Below, piece by piece: positions 32,515 to 44,400 of a DNA stretch of 64,000 bases; position 1 is the first letter of the stretch; each line of letters opens with the position of its first letter. Both the position numbers and the translations under genes were made by a program. A model generated the notes under the pieces. The model ran no database searches. It was given only the letters and a program-made list of their open reading frames with translations, and was not told the origin of the DNA. The stretch spans positions 37,725-101,724 of the forward strand of contig JAVYIG010007465.1 in assembly GCA_035222895.1 (NCBI GenBank). Reading direction: 5' to 3'. The DNA is from Strongylocentrotus droebachiensis (Eukaryota > Echinodermata > Echinoidea > Camarodonta > Strongylocentrotidae).

Positions 32515-35500
32515 CTGAAAGGACAAAATAAACAAAATATAATAATTATAATAATCTTTTAAAGTCCACTCCAAATGTTATTAAGTTAAACCGAAAATGG
32601 AAATTCTTTTTGCCCAATTGATCGTGAGCCCGGCAGCCACTGAGCAGCGCCAGATCGACGTTGCTCTATCCCTTATTGTTGAATGCCAAACAAGGTAGCA
32701 AGATGTGATACCGACTGTTATACAACTCATCATTCAAACATTATTGTACCGTGAAAAGCCGTAATAACATAATCCAGAATTTTAATAATACAAAAGACTT
32801 ACCAATTTCATTTCGGTAAAGGGTGGTATGAAATATTGAGTAATCTAATGTAAGAGTATTTCACAAAGTTGTCTTTTTAGATATATTCTTTTCAATTAGA
32901 TGTAGCCCAAATTTCACGATTCGGACACTAGAACATAAGGACAATGAGACTATTCCGATGTTCGCGCATTTAAGTAGGCTACACTTATGGATTGACAAGT
33001 CCCTATGGCCCGAATTCACAAAGGAGGTTTGTCCACAAAACTTGGTTTTCGTGCGTCATATGACGCGTTTCGACGCGTTTTTACAATCCAGGTTTGTAAA
33101 AAAACGCGTAAAAACGCGTCATATGACGTACGAAAACCTCCTTTGTGAATTCGGGCCTATGTGGTTGGGTATAAAAGAGGGTTCCTCCCGACCCTTACTA
33201 AAGAGAGACTGAAAGAAGGTAAATACAATAGGACAGGAATATGTATTTACCTGGAAGGCAGGTCCACTGTAGTTGTGTCGTAGATTGGGGCTCATCAGAC
33301 CGGCTAGTCTCTGCTGATGTTCGCTGAAACCCGGCGGCAAGGCATGATGTGTAGGCGTGGGAGGGTGAACGGTCATGGTCGACGTCGGATCCGTATCCCC
33401 GAGGCTATGGGAGCGGTGCCGGCGGCTGCCTTGCTTCTCGTCGCCGTCCAGTGACTCGCCCGAGTCGCTGCACGATCCGCCTTCCTTCGTGAGATGCGAA
33501 GGTGTGCTCGGCTCTTCGTCCATGTTCGGGTCTTCCGAAGAGGAACCGATTCCACCCCGAGATTGCGGGATAAACGGAGGCACATATTTGAGGTCGGTTC
33601 CCGGGTAGTTCACTAGAATCAACTTGCTGAAGTTGAATTTATAGGTGAAGCGCTTGCCCTTAGTTTTGTTCAAGATCCGCTTGTTATAGTAATATCTGAA
33701 ACAGGCAAATTGTGTACAAACATTATGGATTGAAATCATTGCAAAAAGAACTGAATAATTATCATAGGATAAGCGAGTAGATGGATAGATTTTGTGTTAC
33801 TTTGGCAGCATTATCATGGCATAACTATTTATTAATGATTTTGTTTGACGGCCATGAATCCTTTTTTTTTGTTTGGTTCATCTTGGGACACAACATTAAG
33901 TCTCAAAGAAATTTCAAAAAGCCCCTTGTACCTACGACCGGACATCATGGAATTCCCAATTATTGCGTGAGCACATCTATTCCTCAGGAGGCAAAAGATG
34001 AAAAGAAAAACATGTCGGGACATTTTCCGAAACCGGGATAACTCATATGAGACAAAACCTAGCAGAGATAAGGAGCGATCAGTTTATGTCGGGAGAAGAT
34101 TCGCAAACAGAATGCAATCGGTAGAAGGTATGATTACCCCAGAGGAACACTCCCTACAATCTGGGACCCGTTTCACAAAGCCTTCTTTCAATGACAAACG
34201 ACATAACTCAGTGACAAATCTGCTGATAACCAATCAGAAGCAAGGATTTCAGTAGCTTATAACAAAAACTGTCATTTGTCACTGATGACAAGTTCTGTGA
34301 AACACCCATCGGTACTCACCTCAGAGCCCGGCTGAGTTTATCGTAGTTCATGTGCGGCTTGCACTTCCGCATGCCCCAGTGTCGGGCGAGCTCGTCGGGG
34401 TCCTTGATGAGGAACTCGCCGTAGTCGCCCTGCCAGGCGATCACGTCACGGTACTCCTCCTTCTGCAGGAGCTCGAGGATGAAGTGCCAGAGCTGGATCT
34501 GACGGCTGCCGGGACTCGACTCTGGTTTGTAGGCCCAGTCTGGGTAAGCAACACCACCTCGAATGAGGCGAGGGATAAAAGAGTTAGCAAAGGAAAACCA
34601 AATAAGCACCTCTTGAGCTCTGAGTTACATTAGTACTGCATAACCAGAAACTTTTCGTGCACGAATTGTTCGCGAGTCTTAGCAAAGGAAAACCATGTAA
34701 GCACCTCTTCAGCTCTGAGTAACATTAGTACTGCATAACCAGAAACTTTTCGTGCACGAATTGTTCGCGAGTCTTAGCAAAGGAAAAACCATGTAAGCAC
34801 CTCTTGAGCTCTGAGTTACATTAGTACTGCATAACCAGAAACTTTTCGTGGATGAATAATTGTTCGTGAGTTTCGCAAGTGGTTTAACCTCTTGGAAGTT
34901 TTATGCCGCGAAATGAATTGAATAGAAATGGATGATACATTATATTTTTGATTTCGCTGAAGTTTCATGCTTTATGCTGCGAAATGATATTGAATCGAAA
35001 TGAATGATACCTTATATTTTAAATTTCGCGGAGGTTTCTTGCCTGGATAGTTTTGATTTGTTTGATGCTAATTGTATTACGCGAATGCTAAGAAAGCATG
35101 TATAATACGATTGTAAGTCGACATGGTAATGAAGTATGAAGCCTTACCAAAGGGTACCAGCATTGACTTGGTTTCGAACCCGTGACATTCCGGTTACGAG
35201 ACCACTGCTCTACCACTGCGCCATCGCGCCGTCCATCATAATTTGTGAACGTTTCATGATGCCAAAGATTTTCTGGTTAAACAGTATCCTTTTTTTTTAT
35301 TCGGTAAATACCTCGGAATAGGTCAGCATAAGTTGCATAACCGGACACTATGGGTAATTGGCTATAACTAAGCGAGACGCGCCACAAGATTGCCATGTAA
35401 TTTGAACAGGTTAAACAAGCCAGTGATTCAGTAAGAGTTGCTACATTTAAGCCATGCTTTTCCGAGTCGTTTCCGCCTTTCCGGAGTTAGGGACGAGTTA

Positions 35501-36371
35501 AACCGAGATCGTATTAAGTGTGAATCGGCACTTTCTCGTTACTCGGCACTTACTCGTAACTCGGCAAAGTAAGAGGTCGTAATGCCCCTATCAAAGTGCG
35601 ACTGGGTACATTTCTCTGTAACATGCATGCATCTTTACCTCGGGACGCGCGGTATGAATAAAATCCCAACCCCAAATATTTAGTACTCGTCTGAATTGGA
35701 GCAGTTGGAGAAGAATTTCGAATTTTGCCCAAAAAAGTTGCATGACTTTATTGCAATAAGGCCTTGGCATGATAAAATCTAGCCGAAAGACTTACAGATA
35801 TGAGGAAAAGAACTGAAAGAACTGAAAAGAGCTTAAACGTTGTAATGAAGTCGAGCGGGTTCTATCTATCAAACGCAATAAATTTGTTGCATACTTGCAT
35901 TACTTGATTAAATGGAGACATGATTGTGCAACTCATGTAACAATGTTTGTTTGACCGATATGTCACAACATGTAATTTGTTTAAATCTATTGTTTTGTTC
36001 TTGCTCAAGAATGATTGAATAACATTTTTCTTTGGAAAAAAGAAGAAGGAAAGAAGAAGGAAAAAAGAAGAAAAAAAGAACTGGTGCTTACTCGAGTTCC
36101 ATAGCGGAACGGTTGGGCTCGCCAGTGGTCCTTGACCAGGGGGGACCGGACCGGTCGAGTGATGTGATGGCGAAGGCGGTATTTGAGTCGGTGGCCCCAT
36201 GGGCTGTTCCATCCTACGGTACTGCAGGAGGAGCTCGGCCGATGGGAGTGGGGGCTGCAGGGACAAGGGCAGCCCGGGGACAATGCTGGTGACAGCAGCG
36301 GTGCAGGCCGGTGAGACCCCGATGTTGGGGGTGCTGCTTAGCGTGGTGGTGGCGGGTGGCGGACAAGGCAT
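30922..36371 (-). CDS. ERF: ETS-domain repressor of the ERF/ETV3 family, four coding exons
   Basis: A nuclear DNA-binding protein expected to bind GGAA-core ETS sites and repress transcription under ERK control. The exons join in frame to 851 codons. Order: a Pro/Ser-rich N-terminus (1-93), a complete ETS domain at about 110-197 ([49 protein letters not shown]), a Ser/Pro linker, a Gln/Glu/Arg coiled coil (about 440-500), [11 protein letters not shown] (666-676), which matches the C-terminal block of vertebrate ERF, an FQFP ERK-docking-type motif (721-724) and a Ser-rich tail. Many SP/TP sites are possible ERK or CDK targets. The start is fixed by an in-frame TAA two codons upstream. Either ERF or ETV3 could be the closest vertebrate relative, since one invertebrate gene may precede both. 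Confidence 0.93.
33008..33157 (+). mobile_element. 150-bp foldback MITE in ERF intron
   Basis: Arms GGCCCGAATTCACAAAGGAG and CTCCTTTGTGAATTCGGGCC are perfect inverted ends. Further pairing runs through GTCATATGACGCGTTT. It lies 94 bases downstream of exon 3. Confidence 0.8.
33251..33695 (-). CDS. ERF: ERF coding exon 3 (ETS end and linker)
   Basis: Encodes residues 173-321. [20 protein letters not shown] completes the ETS domain; LVNYPGTDL and an acidic, Ser/Thr-Pro-rich linker follow. Acceptor TTTCAG, donor GTAAAT, phase 0 at its 3' end. Confidence 0.96.
34162..34307 (+). mobile_element. Small foldback MITE at ERF exon 2 donor
   Basis: The same family as 4143-4293 (TGCTGATAACCAATCAGAAG, then CAAGGATTTCA is identical). 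Ends GGGACCCGTTTCACAAAG and CTGTGAAACACCC are inverted. Confidence 0.75.
34320..34557 (-). CDS. ERF: ERF coding exon 2 (ETS domain, main part)
   Basis: Encodes residues 94-173: [20 protein letters not shown], then the ETS helices up to [10 protein letters not shown], where the two DNA-contacting arginines lie. Its donor GTGAGT is only 12 bases from a MITE and its acceptor is about 27 bases from a tandem repeat array. Confidence 0.97.
34584..34850 (+). repeat. About 98-bp tandem repeat, nearly three copies
   Basis: Units run from TTAGCAAAGGAAAACC through CACCTCTTGAGCTCTGAG, TACTGCATAACCAGAAAC to TTGTTCGCGAG. Copies are 95% or more alike, so the expansion looks recent. It starts about 27 bases from the ERF exon 2 acceptor. 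Confidence 0.9.
35150..35237 (-). mobile_element. SINE head resembling tRNA-Thr(CGT)
   Basis: The minus strand reads GATGGCGCAGTGGTAGAGCA (box A), GGTCTCGTAACCGG (anticodon-like CGT) and CACGGGTTCGAAACC (box B). The acceptor stem is poorly paired, so it is probably a SINE head rather than a tRNA gene. Confidence 0.55.
36092..36371 (-). CDS. ERF: ERF coding exon 1
   Basis: Encodes residues 1-93 plus one base, [16 protein letters not shown] to PLWNS, before donor GTAAGC. A candidate acceptor (ATCAG) at 36415 suggests a short 5' untranslated part and a noncoding upstream exon. The long Pro/Ser N-terminus exceeds the roughly 25 residues before the ETS domain in human ERF. Confidence 0.85.
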
Positions 36372-36699
36372 CAATTACAAGTGCGTTTTGGTGGCGTAGA
36401 AAAAATAAGCCGATCTGATGGAGATAAACATAAAAGAGATAAAAGGAACATTGTTAAAAGAGTATGTTAAGACGGAAGGGGCGTGTGACATCCCCTATAT
36501 ATACCCCTATCAAAAATTGGATATTTTTTAAACACTTTTATGACCACCTGTGACCTTAAACCCAAAACTTAACCAATACATCCTTGCTCACACACAATTG
36601 ATTCAAGTTCGGTTAACTTCCGTTCAATAATTCTCAAGGTAATAACAAGCGTGAAAAATGGACGGAAAACGCGAAGCGAAGTGACGCTCATGGTCAATA

Positions 36700-36775
36700 T
36701 CATTTTGGTGCCGGGCTGGGATTTGAACCCCGTACCTTGTGATCTACAGTCTGGTGACTTATGCACTAGACCACA
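36700..36775 (-). mobile_element. tRNA-like SINE head
   Basis: The minus strand has GTGGTCTAGTGCATAAGTC (box A-like) and GGTACGGGGTTCAAATCCC (box B), ending in GCCCGGCACC. A different head from the one at 35150. No body or tail was recognised. Confidence 0.5.
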
Positions 36776-36950
36776 ACATCTTTCTCATTGATGTATGATG
36801 GGGGAATGTAATTCAATCGCTAGTAAGTACATCATGACTCTGAATCATTATAGCACAACGGGGAATATATAACGACGGTTATATTAACAAGTTTTGAACA
36901 TATAATCTCATCAAAATATTCAAAACATGAAAAACAGACCCCCCCCCCCC

Positions 36951-36981
<31 letters not shown>

Positions 36982-38016
36982 AAAGTCAAAACAAATGAAT
37001 AAATAAATAAATGAAACAAAAATATACACATAATAATAATTATATATATATAAATATATTAATAGTGATAATAACATATAAATAAATTAATAAAAAAGCA
37101 GTAACAATTATGAATGAAAATGCTAACAGAATGATACTGAAAATGCAGTTAATCGATTGATAGGAATAACAAGATTGCAGCGACTTTCGATAAATCAACT
37201 CAAGTACAATTTCAATATCCGATTGTTTGGTTACCGCATATCAATTATTTATTATAAAGCATCTTTTTGTAATGTTCCCACGTTTCAAATGATAACTTAA
37301 TAAAATGGTCAACACAAAATTGTTGATCTGTCGAAGGTGCCTTGGAATAAGATGGAATCATAATTTATTCATCATTGTTAATTATGAAAGTGGGGAAAAA
37401 GCAAACGAATGTGAGAGTAAGATAAAGATTAGTTGAGAGAGACTTTATTTTTTTTCCGACCTCAAAAAAGAAAAGAGCGATTGTTTTATAACTCTTGATT
37501 TGTATATTAATTACATTTTAATTTTGGTCAAAATTACATGTTTGCGTATGCATTTCATTTTCATACACCGAACAAAACTGATACAGAATGATGGAGAATG
37601 AGAGAGAGACGAGAAAGATAGAAGAGAAAGATGGAGAAAAAAAAGAGAAGACGAGAGAGAAGAGAGAGGAAACCTGGATTTTATTATAACCCTTCTTTTA
37701 CTCTGAACATTATAATGAGGAAAAAGGAAGCAAGAATGAATAAAAAAGAAGAACGTGATACCAAAACTCGGTCATCACAAACGTCAGAACATCTTCAATC
37801 AACGGAGGAAAAAATGCCACATTTACATCGGAAACAGGAATGAATGGGGGGGGGGGGGCAAAATGGAAATTACGACTAATAAATTCAAGCACCGTGGCCT
37901 TGATCATGTCTCTTTAAAATCAAACAGTTTTAAAAATACACTCCAATATCAACGATAAAGATAAACGCTAAATCGAGCTTCGTGAAAAGAAATAGATGCA
38001 ACAATAAGCCGTCAGC

Positions 38017-38055
<39 letters not shown>

Positions 38056-38459
38056 AGTCTCATTTTCTGTTTCCTTTTTTCCTCACGTCCGCTTAGTTGT
38101 ATGAGTGATCTAGTTCGCGCGGTTGTTGATTTTTAAGTCCTCCGTTTGGAATTAGAAAGGAAGTAAATATATCTGCGACATTTGCCATACGTTTCTTTAT
38201 CCCACGTCTTTAGAGGAGAGCTATTTTGGACCCAAATCCAGCGGACTTATAAAGCCAATGGTTCCTGTTTCTGGGATTAAGAGGAAAGCGGCAGTTACCA
38301 TGGCAACGCGCGAACACTAAATATAGTAATTGGCAAGAAAGGGGGAGATAGGAAAAAATAGGCGAACGAGCGCTGAATAACCTGACTGATGTTATTCGCG
38401 GTTCGGATATGCTCACGGCTGTTTCTATTTCGGAACCTTGTTTATTCACAACGATAAAA
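36776..38459 (+). other. Upstream of ERF; low-complexity DNA, no gene seen
   Basis: C then A run at 36941-36978, AT-rich DNA, GA-rich 37585-37680, a G run at 37850, and (CT) of about 36 bases at 38019-38053. A palindromic-looking GGTTCCTGTTTC region near 38260 has no clear role. Confidence 0.55.
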
Positions 38460-38700
38460 AGGGGCTCCCTTTCCGCCTTAGTCGCACGAGACAGGCGTCA
38501 CGCCGCATACATCTCAAGAACGACGCCTCATAACACAGTCATCAGAGCGAGTTAAGGAGCGACGGACGTCTACGCAGCCTGTTCACCGAGACTAAATGTG
38601 ATCGCGAGTGTGACGTACGTCTTATTTGCATACATGATAAAATACGCCGAACGCACGGTTGTGCGGCAGAGAAGTACGTACGTAGATGATCTAATTTTAG
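38460..38700 (+). promoter_or_regulatory. CpG-rich candidate promoter upstream of ERF
   Basis: About 240 bases with many CpGs in otherwise CpG-poor DNA. It includes GTGACGTACGTC, an octamer-like ATTTGCAT (about 38622) and repeated GACG motifs. It lies 2.1 kb upstream of the ERF start codon and could be its promoter. Orientation and start site are not visible. Confidence 0.35.
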
Positions 38701-39896
38701 CGCCCGGCAGATATAGAAGAGTGAAGTTAAAAGTGTATACCAATGAATAAAGATGAGGGAGAATCGGAAAGGTCTCTGTATTAGTATCTATCTATATTAG
38801 ATTCATACAGAGAGAAGACCCTTTGAATTATCGTTTGAGATGCTTTTAACCGCTTACAAATCTTTACAGAGTGGGTACAATCAAAACATCCTTTACTGCG
38901 GATGTTTTCAATCCATGCAGGGATTTAAAGGCGCTTCTACCCCTTTGCAGTGCACGGAGAAACAGTGTCATTCTCGTTTACTTTCACCTTTCCTTTATTA
39001 TTATGATGACAAAAACCCACAAATCTCATATAATTGTTTCTAGAATTCAATGCATTAAAAAGAAAATCTTATTACGAAAGGTTATAGGGAATATGAAAAT
39101 AAAATAAATGACAGAACAATGCATATTCCAAATCCATTGTCAATATCACGTAAATATTAATTACGAGAGATAATGATGATACAGTATTAGAAGTCATATT
39201 GTGTCCATATAGTTATAAATATATTGACATGTATAAACATTATAATTATACAGTCTGTAATATGACGTCAGATAACTCAAAATTTCGTTTTTTTATTAAT
39301 TATTTTTTGAATTAGAAAGCAATTCGGCGAACAAATTACATTAAAATCTGCCTTCTCTTTTTAGGCTAGTATTTGAGATACATAAGATAAAGGTATTTCA
39401 TGAAAGTCGTACATAGATTTTTAGTTGTGTTTGTACATGAATCATAGCAAACCGCTAACTTAATGTTATTTACCTTCTATAATGATTATATAAAAGATAT
39501 ATTTTCAAATGTTAATGTTTACATTTTCGAAGTCATATTCCAAACAAATATTCTAAAGATATTTGCGAAATGAAAATCATTAAATGAAAAAAAGATCTTG
39601 TGAAAAACATGAATTTAAAAAGAAACTGGAAATATTTTCGAATTCTCATATAATTATGCATATTGGTGTTTGTTATTTCATTGTGGCAACATTTCCGAAG
39701 GGGGAAGGGGGCCCGAAATGTAATATATTACAATTATTATTTATCAGTTATAGAAGAGCACATGATGCGATATTCTCAATTTTTTTCCAGTTATATTTTT
39801 TTCTTAAAATGTATTGTCAAACCACATGATAACTGTGAATAAGAAAGCGATTAACTTTCTCTGGAATAGACAGAATCACGACATGTTAAATTAAAC
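38701..39896 (+). other. Intergenic, AT-rich, nothing recognised
   Basis: No exon-like frame with splice sites, no repeat family shared with the rest of the window and no inverted ends were seen. Confidence 0.5.
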
Positions 39897-40292
39897 TTAA
39901 AGATTAAGGTGAGTTCTGGTAATGCGATTGCATTGTGAAAGAAAAGGTGTGGAATGGATCAGAAACAGTTGATCATGTAGCATGTAAGTATTGGTGTGCA
40001 CTGCAAGGTTCTGGAGTCATCAAAATCATAATAAATTTGGCCGAGTCTTGGTAAAGTAACAAGCACTGTACACAGAAAGCTATATAATGGGACAACACAC
40101 ATGGTGTCGGGGCTAGTACTACCTTGATTTCCTTGTCTTTCTATGCTCATTACTCAGCCAGTATACATTTTCTTCCAAAATTGTTTGGCACATGTCATTT
40201 ATTTGTAATCTTGAACATTCAGTGTAAGTTTCGTTTGATTCTGTGAGATTTTTTTTTTTTTTTAATTTACCAGAACTGGAGTTTATCTTTAA
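39897..40292 (+). mobile_element. MITE, AAAGATAAAGTTGAG family (copy 4)
   Basis: Left end TTAAAGATTAAGGTGAGTTC, right end GAACTGGAGTTTATCTTTAA, with TTGGTGTGCACTGCAAGG and CAAGCACTGTACACAGAAAG inside. Full length. Confidence 0.75.
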
Positions 40293-41374
40293 TTGAAACC
40301 ATCAATAAAGGAAAACAAATATCATGATTCATTTACGCTAACTTTCTATTCACCATTATAGTAGTTCTGAAGGTCTAAATAAATCAGCTTTTCATCCTCA
40401 CATCGGCAACAGTTATCTATATTTTCACTCTTTCAAAATGAAAATGTTTATTAAATGCGACGATATGAATGGAAACTACAACACATAACGAATCAACAAG
40501 GAATTGTAAATTTGGATACGAAAATTGTGATTATAAATATTAGTCTGCATTGCCAATTTAAAGACTCCACAGATTATTTGCTACTAAATCGCTCTTATTC
40601 ACGAACGGCAGTGTTATGCAATACTAATCTCCTAAAATATTTTAGTGATTATTGCGCTCTCTCCTGATGTATAATTTGTAATGGAAATCATTGTAAATAA
40701 AAAAATTAAAAAAAAAGTCACCAAAAAGGTGACTCTAAACTGGTATGTGAGTACCTATTTGATTGATCATTATACGTGCGCGAAGCGATTCACACAGCAA
40801 TAAGGTCAAGTGCGTTGATTCTTAATATAAACATTGATACTACAATACATGTTAGAACGTTGTAGCGAAAGGTTTTCTCTGTCTCAACGGCACGAATATG
40901 GAACCTTAATGTAAGGAATATATATAATTGTGGTAAAATGGTCATAGTATTCGCACGTCACAACGCGCGCCAGACGTCAGCATTCTCACCAAGGTCATAT
41001 AATGTTTTTTTCCTTTCTTTTCTTTCTTTCTTTATCATTTTTGTGCGTTATCGAATTATGAAGCTACACGTTGATTCCTACGTTTAAATCCCCTGTCTAG
41101 AATCTTGATATGTATCCCCCATTTATGTCTCTGTCTCTCTCTCCCCTCTCTATTGTTCTCTCTCTCTCTCTCTCTTCTAGCATTATCATACGACTGTTTG
41201 CCCTTTGCTATGTTTGTAATTAACCATGATTTCCTAACAATTGTTACGACACCATCTTCCTTCTCCTTTTGTTTTCTTCCTACGTCATCCCAATTATCTT
41301 CATCAATTATCATTTTTTAGCAACATTACTTTCTACACCATACCGTCTGTCCTATGTTTGTCTCTGTCCCTTCT

Positions 41375-41405
<31 letters not shown>

Positions 41406-43840
41406 CATATATTACGTTTGACTTCATTGTTCTTCCATGTTGTTAACGTTCGCATTTCTGTTACGCAAGTATTTTCCGATTGACCATTCCTTTTTCCCCT
41501 CTCTCTCTCTCTCTCTCTCCCTCTCGTTAGTGTAATGCGTATACTTACATGTATCTAGACTATTGACGTTCATCCCATTCAAAATGCCTTAAAATATCAT
41601 CACCTCACCTGGGTGTATATTAATACACCAATATACTTGACAAAATGATTAGTCAGTCCTGATTCGTCTCTCTCTCTATCTCTCTCTCTCTCTCCCTTCT
41701 CCATATACATGTATGTGCGAAAAAATGAAGGAAAGAAGAAAAAAAAGTAATACAGAGAATGAAAGGATTTCACTAGTAAATTTGAACAGCATTCATCAAT
41801 ATTTATTGACCGATATCGCCACAGATGATGCATTTAGTTACTTTGTCTGCTGCTCTATATTCGCCAGACATTTACCATCTGTTCTCAGTCGAACCGATTT
41901 ATTCGGAAGAATTTGTAATTGCGGAGAATATTAAAGAAATCCTTCCAGAATAACGTATCCCCTGATTACATATAAACCGGTAACAACTAAATGATTCATA
42001 CACCCTTACCAAGTTATGTAATTTGTAATACCGTTTTGTCCCGAGACGAGTTTAGCTTTTTGAGAATGAGACATATTTAATCTCACATCTATAGAAGTAT
42101 TCAACAAAGGCCTTAAATCAACTAGTCCACCTTTTATTCTTGAGTTAGTAAAAACACAAAAAACACATCCAATTTACAAAGGATATGAATAACTTAGTCG
42201 TTATTAACTGTCTATATACATTGTGTGTGTATATAATTTATAGTTTACCACTATTTTCCCTCCTGTTTGTTCAAGAGAAAGTTTATTTCTGACAAAGATG
42301 ATAATAATTTGTGTTTTTTCATCCGTTTTAATGCCACTTTGGTAGAATATCATCGTACACGAACGTCCCCCTTTATGCGACTTGCATGTTCAGTGACGCA
42401 AGTCCAATCCTTTTCGTATGGACTACATTACCAACCTTTAACAACATACTCGCATGACCAGTTCACCTTTAAAAAAATGATGATATTACATTAGGTCATG
42501 CATTATTAAACGCTTCCACCACGCAATGATGCATCCAATCCATTAACACCTGTGTACATTGTGTTTACTACCCCCCCCCCGCCCCTCCCCTCCCCGTGCT
42601 ATCTGTGTGTTTGTATCACTTTTTCATCTATACTAAAATATACATATTTTAAGGAAATTCACGTAATATATTGTAAAGAAATGATAATTACAAGATGTGA
42701 TGTGTGCATTGTGGTCACATACATCTCTTCGTGTCTATTTCTTTTGAGCATTTACAAGTATAACAACTTTTTTAGGTAAAATAATTACACGCTCCAAATA
42801 GGCCTTTACGAATTTCGATTACACTTGTTGATGTCTGCATACATGCTCATAAAGCTACAAACAAAGGCTCTTTGTTTTTATCGCGGTAAAAGAGGTTTTT
42901 ACAAGAGAGCAGAAGAATTTCCAACTTCCACCAAGTTCATCATCACGTCGAAGAAAACTAAAATGTTTATACCAACAAAACGCAATAAAATTATTCATTG
43001 CTACTTAATTTAGGTTAACTTAGGTGTTGTTCACAATAATTTATGCGCTTATACTGGAATAGTAAAAGAGAAACAAACTGGATATTTCCTGCATTTACTT
43101 CGTAAACGGACTCATCAATTTAAAAGGGTATTAAAAAGGCAACATGTTAATTACTTCGAAGAGTAACTACACTTCTTACTCTCTCTCACTCCTTTCCTTC
43201 CTTTCTCTTTCTCTCTCTCTCTATCTCTCCTTTCCTTCCTCTCTCTCTCAACTTTTATCTCTCTCCCTCTCAAGTGCGTTAGTATGCAGTTGTGATCTAC
43301 GTTGTTATATGAGAGTATTATTTTGATAGAAAGACTACTGAAATTAGCTATGAAACAAGAGAATGAAAGCTAGCACCAATACAAAGAAATGTTTTACAAT
43401 GTTATAAGATATCAAAATACTACTTCAAATCATTAAATCAATCAATAACTTATAATATTCGTCTTATTTGACTTACAAACATTGTGTCTTTCTTCTTAAA
43501 CTCCAAGACGTTTCCTTACTTGTGTGGCTTCATAAGCCATTTACTTTATGTACAAAGGAAATTGATTTCAATGATGTATATCGTATAAGAGTCACGTGGT
43601 ATAACTTCATTCACCAATATCAGAGCAGAGTTTTAAATACAGTAAAATAAATACTCTCTTGACCCAATTTCATTTTAATTCTGCGTAGATATGACTTATG
43701 AATCTACTTTTATGAAGGTAAAAGTTCTAAGAAGTGTGATGAAAAGTGAAGTTCCTGTTTACCTTCGATGCAATCATCAATGTCATTAACAAAACACAGA
43801 GCAAGAATACTCACAGTTTGAAACAGGTGATGCTAAGTCA
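40293..43840 (+). other. Intergenic; CT microsatellites, no gene seen
   Basis: Uninterrupted CT runs near 41158, 41383, 41499, 41670-41692 and 43209, otherwise AT-rich. The Ser/Leu frames (for example 41105-41483) follow these CT tracts. Confidence 0.55.
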
Positions 43841-43899
43841 AAAACAATGAGCAAATATCCCGCGAAACGGTCCTCGAGTTAAACCAACGAGTAGAAGAT

Positions 43900-44400
43900 C
43901 TTTTGTAAACGGCGCCACTAAGTTCACATCTTATGCTGTCAACAGCAACCGGCTACGTGTGGCGTGTTCAACAGAGAAAGATTGGCGTCGCATCCAGCAT
44001 GTCCTGTGCGTGTGTTCTGTGTATGCGTGGGTTTCGCATTGGTATCTATCTACCGCGGAGGAAGAGAACGCCACGTTGTGTGTAAGTGGTGAGCTACCGT
44101 ATTCGCAGCACCCTTACGTCGAGTCGCCTCGGCTCACAGTGACTGGCTGTTGCGACCAGTTGATGTTTTTGAGCGGGAGAGCTAGAGCAATCGTGCGAAA
44201 AGTTCGCGGCTGCTACTTACAAACCCAAGAGCAGCTGACGTCATCGCTGCCAACCCACGTGCGACGGCGTCGCGCTAGGCTTCACCCTACAGTCGCCGTA
44301 TTGGGTGTTGTACTCCCAGGAGTGTTTACAAGTAACCTTGATGACGGCTGGGGTAGTATTGGATACCAGACGTTTTCGTACCGTTTAAAAACCAGTTAAA
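43900..44400 (-). promoter_or_regulatory. CpG-rich island with candidate ERF noncoding first exon
   Basis: GC- and CpG-rich compared with both sides. On the minus strand GGGTTT|GTAAGT at about 44221 is a good donor, and CTGACGTCATCGC (44235-44247) holds a CRE-like site. A noncoding first exon of ERF ending at 44221 would give an intron of about 7.8 kb to the acceptor at 36415. The 146-codon plus-strand frame at 43959-44399 lacks any recognised family and may only reflect high GC. Confidence 0.35.

Noticed and set aside
43959..44399. 146-codon plus-strand open frame
   Set aside because: No recognised domain, no clear splice context on the plus strand, and GC-rich DNA favours long frames. The region fits a promoter or noncoding exon on the minus strand better.
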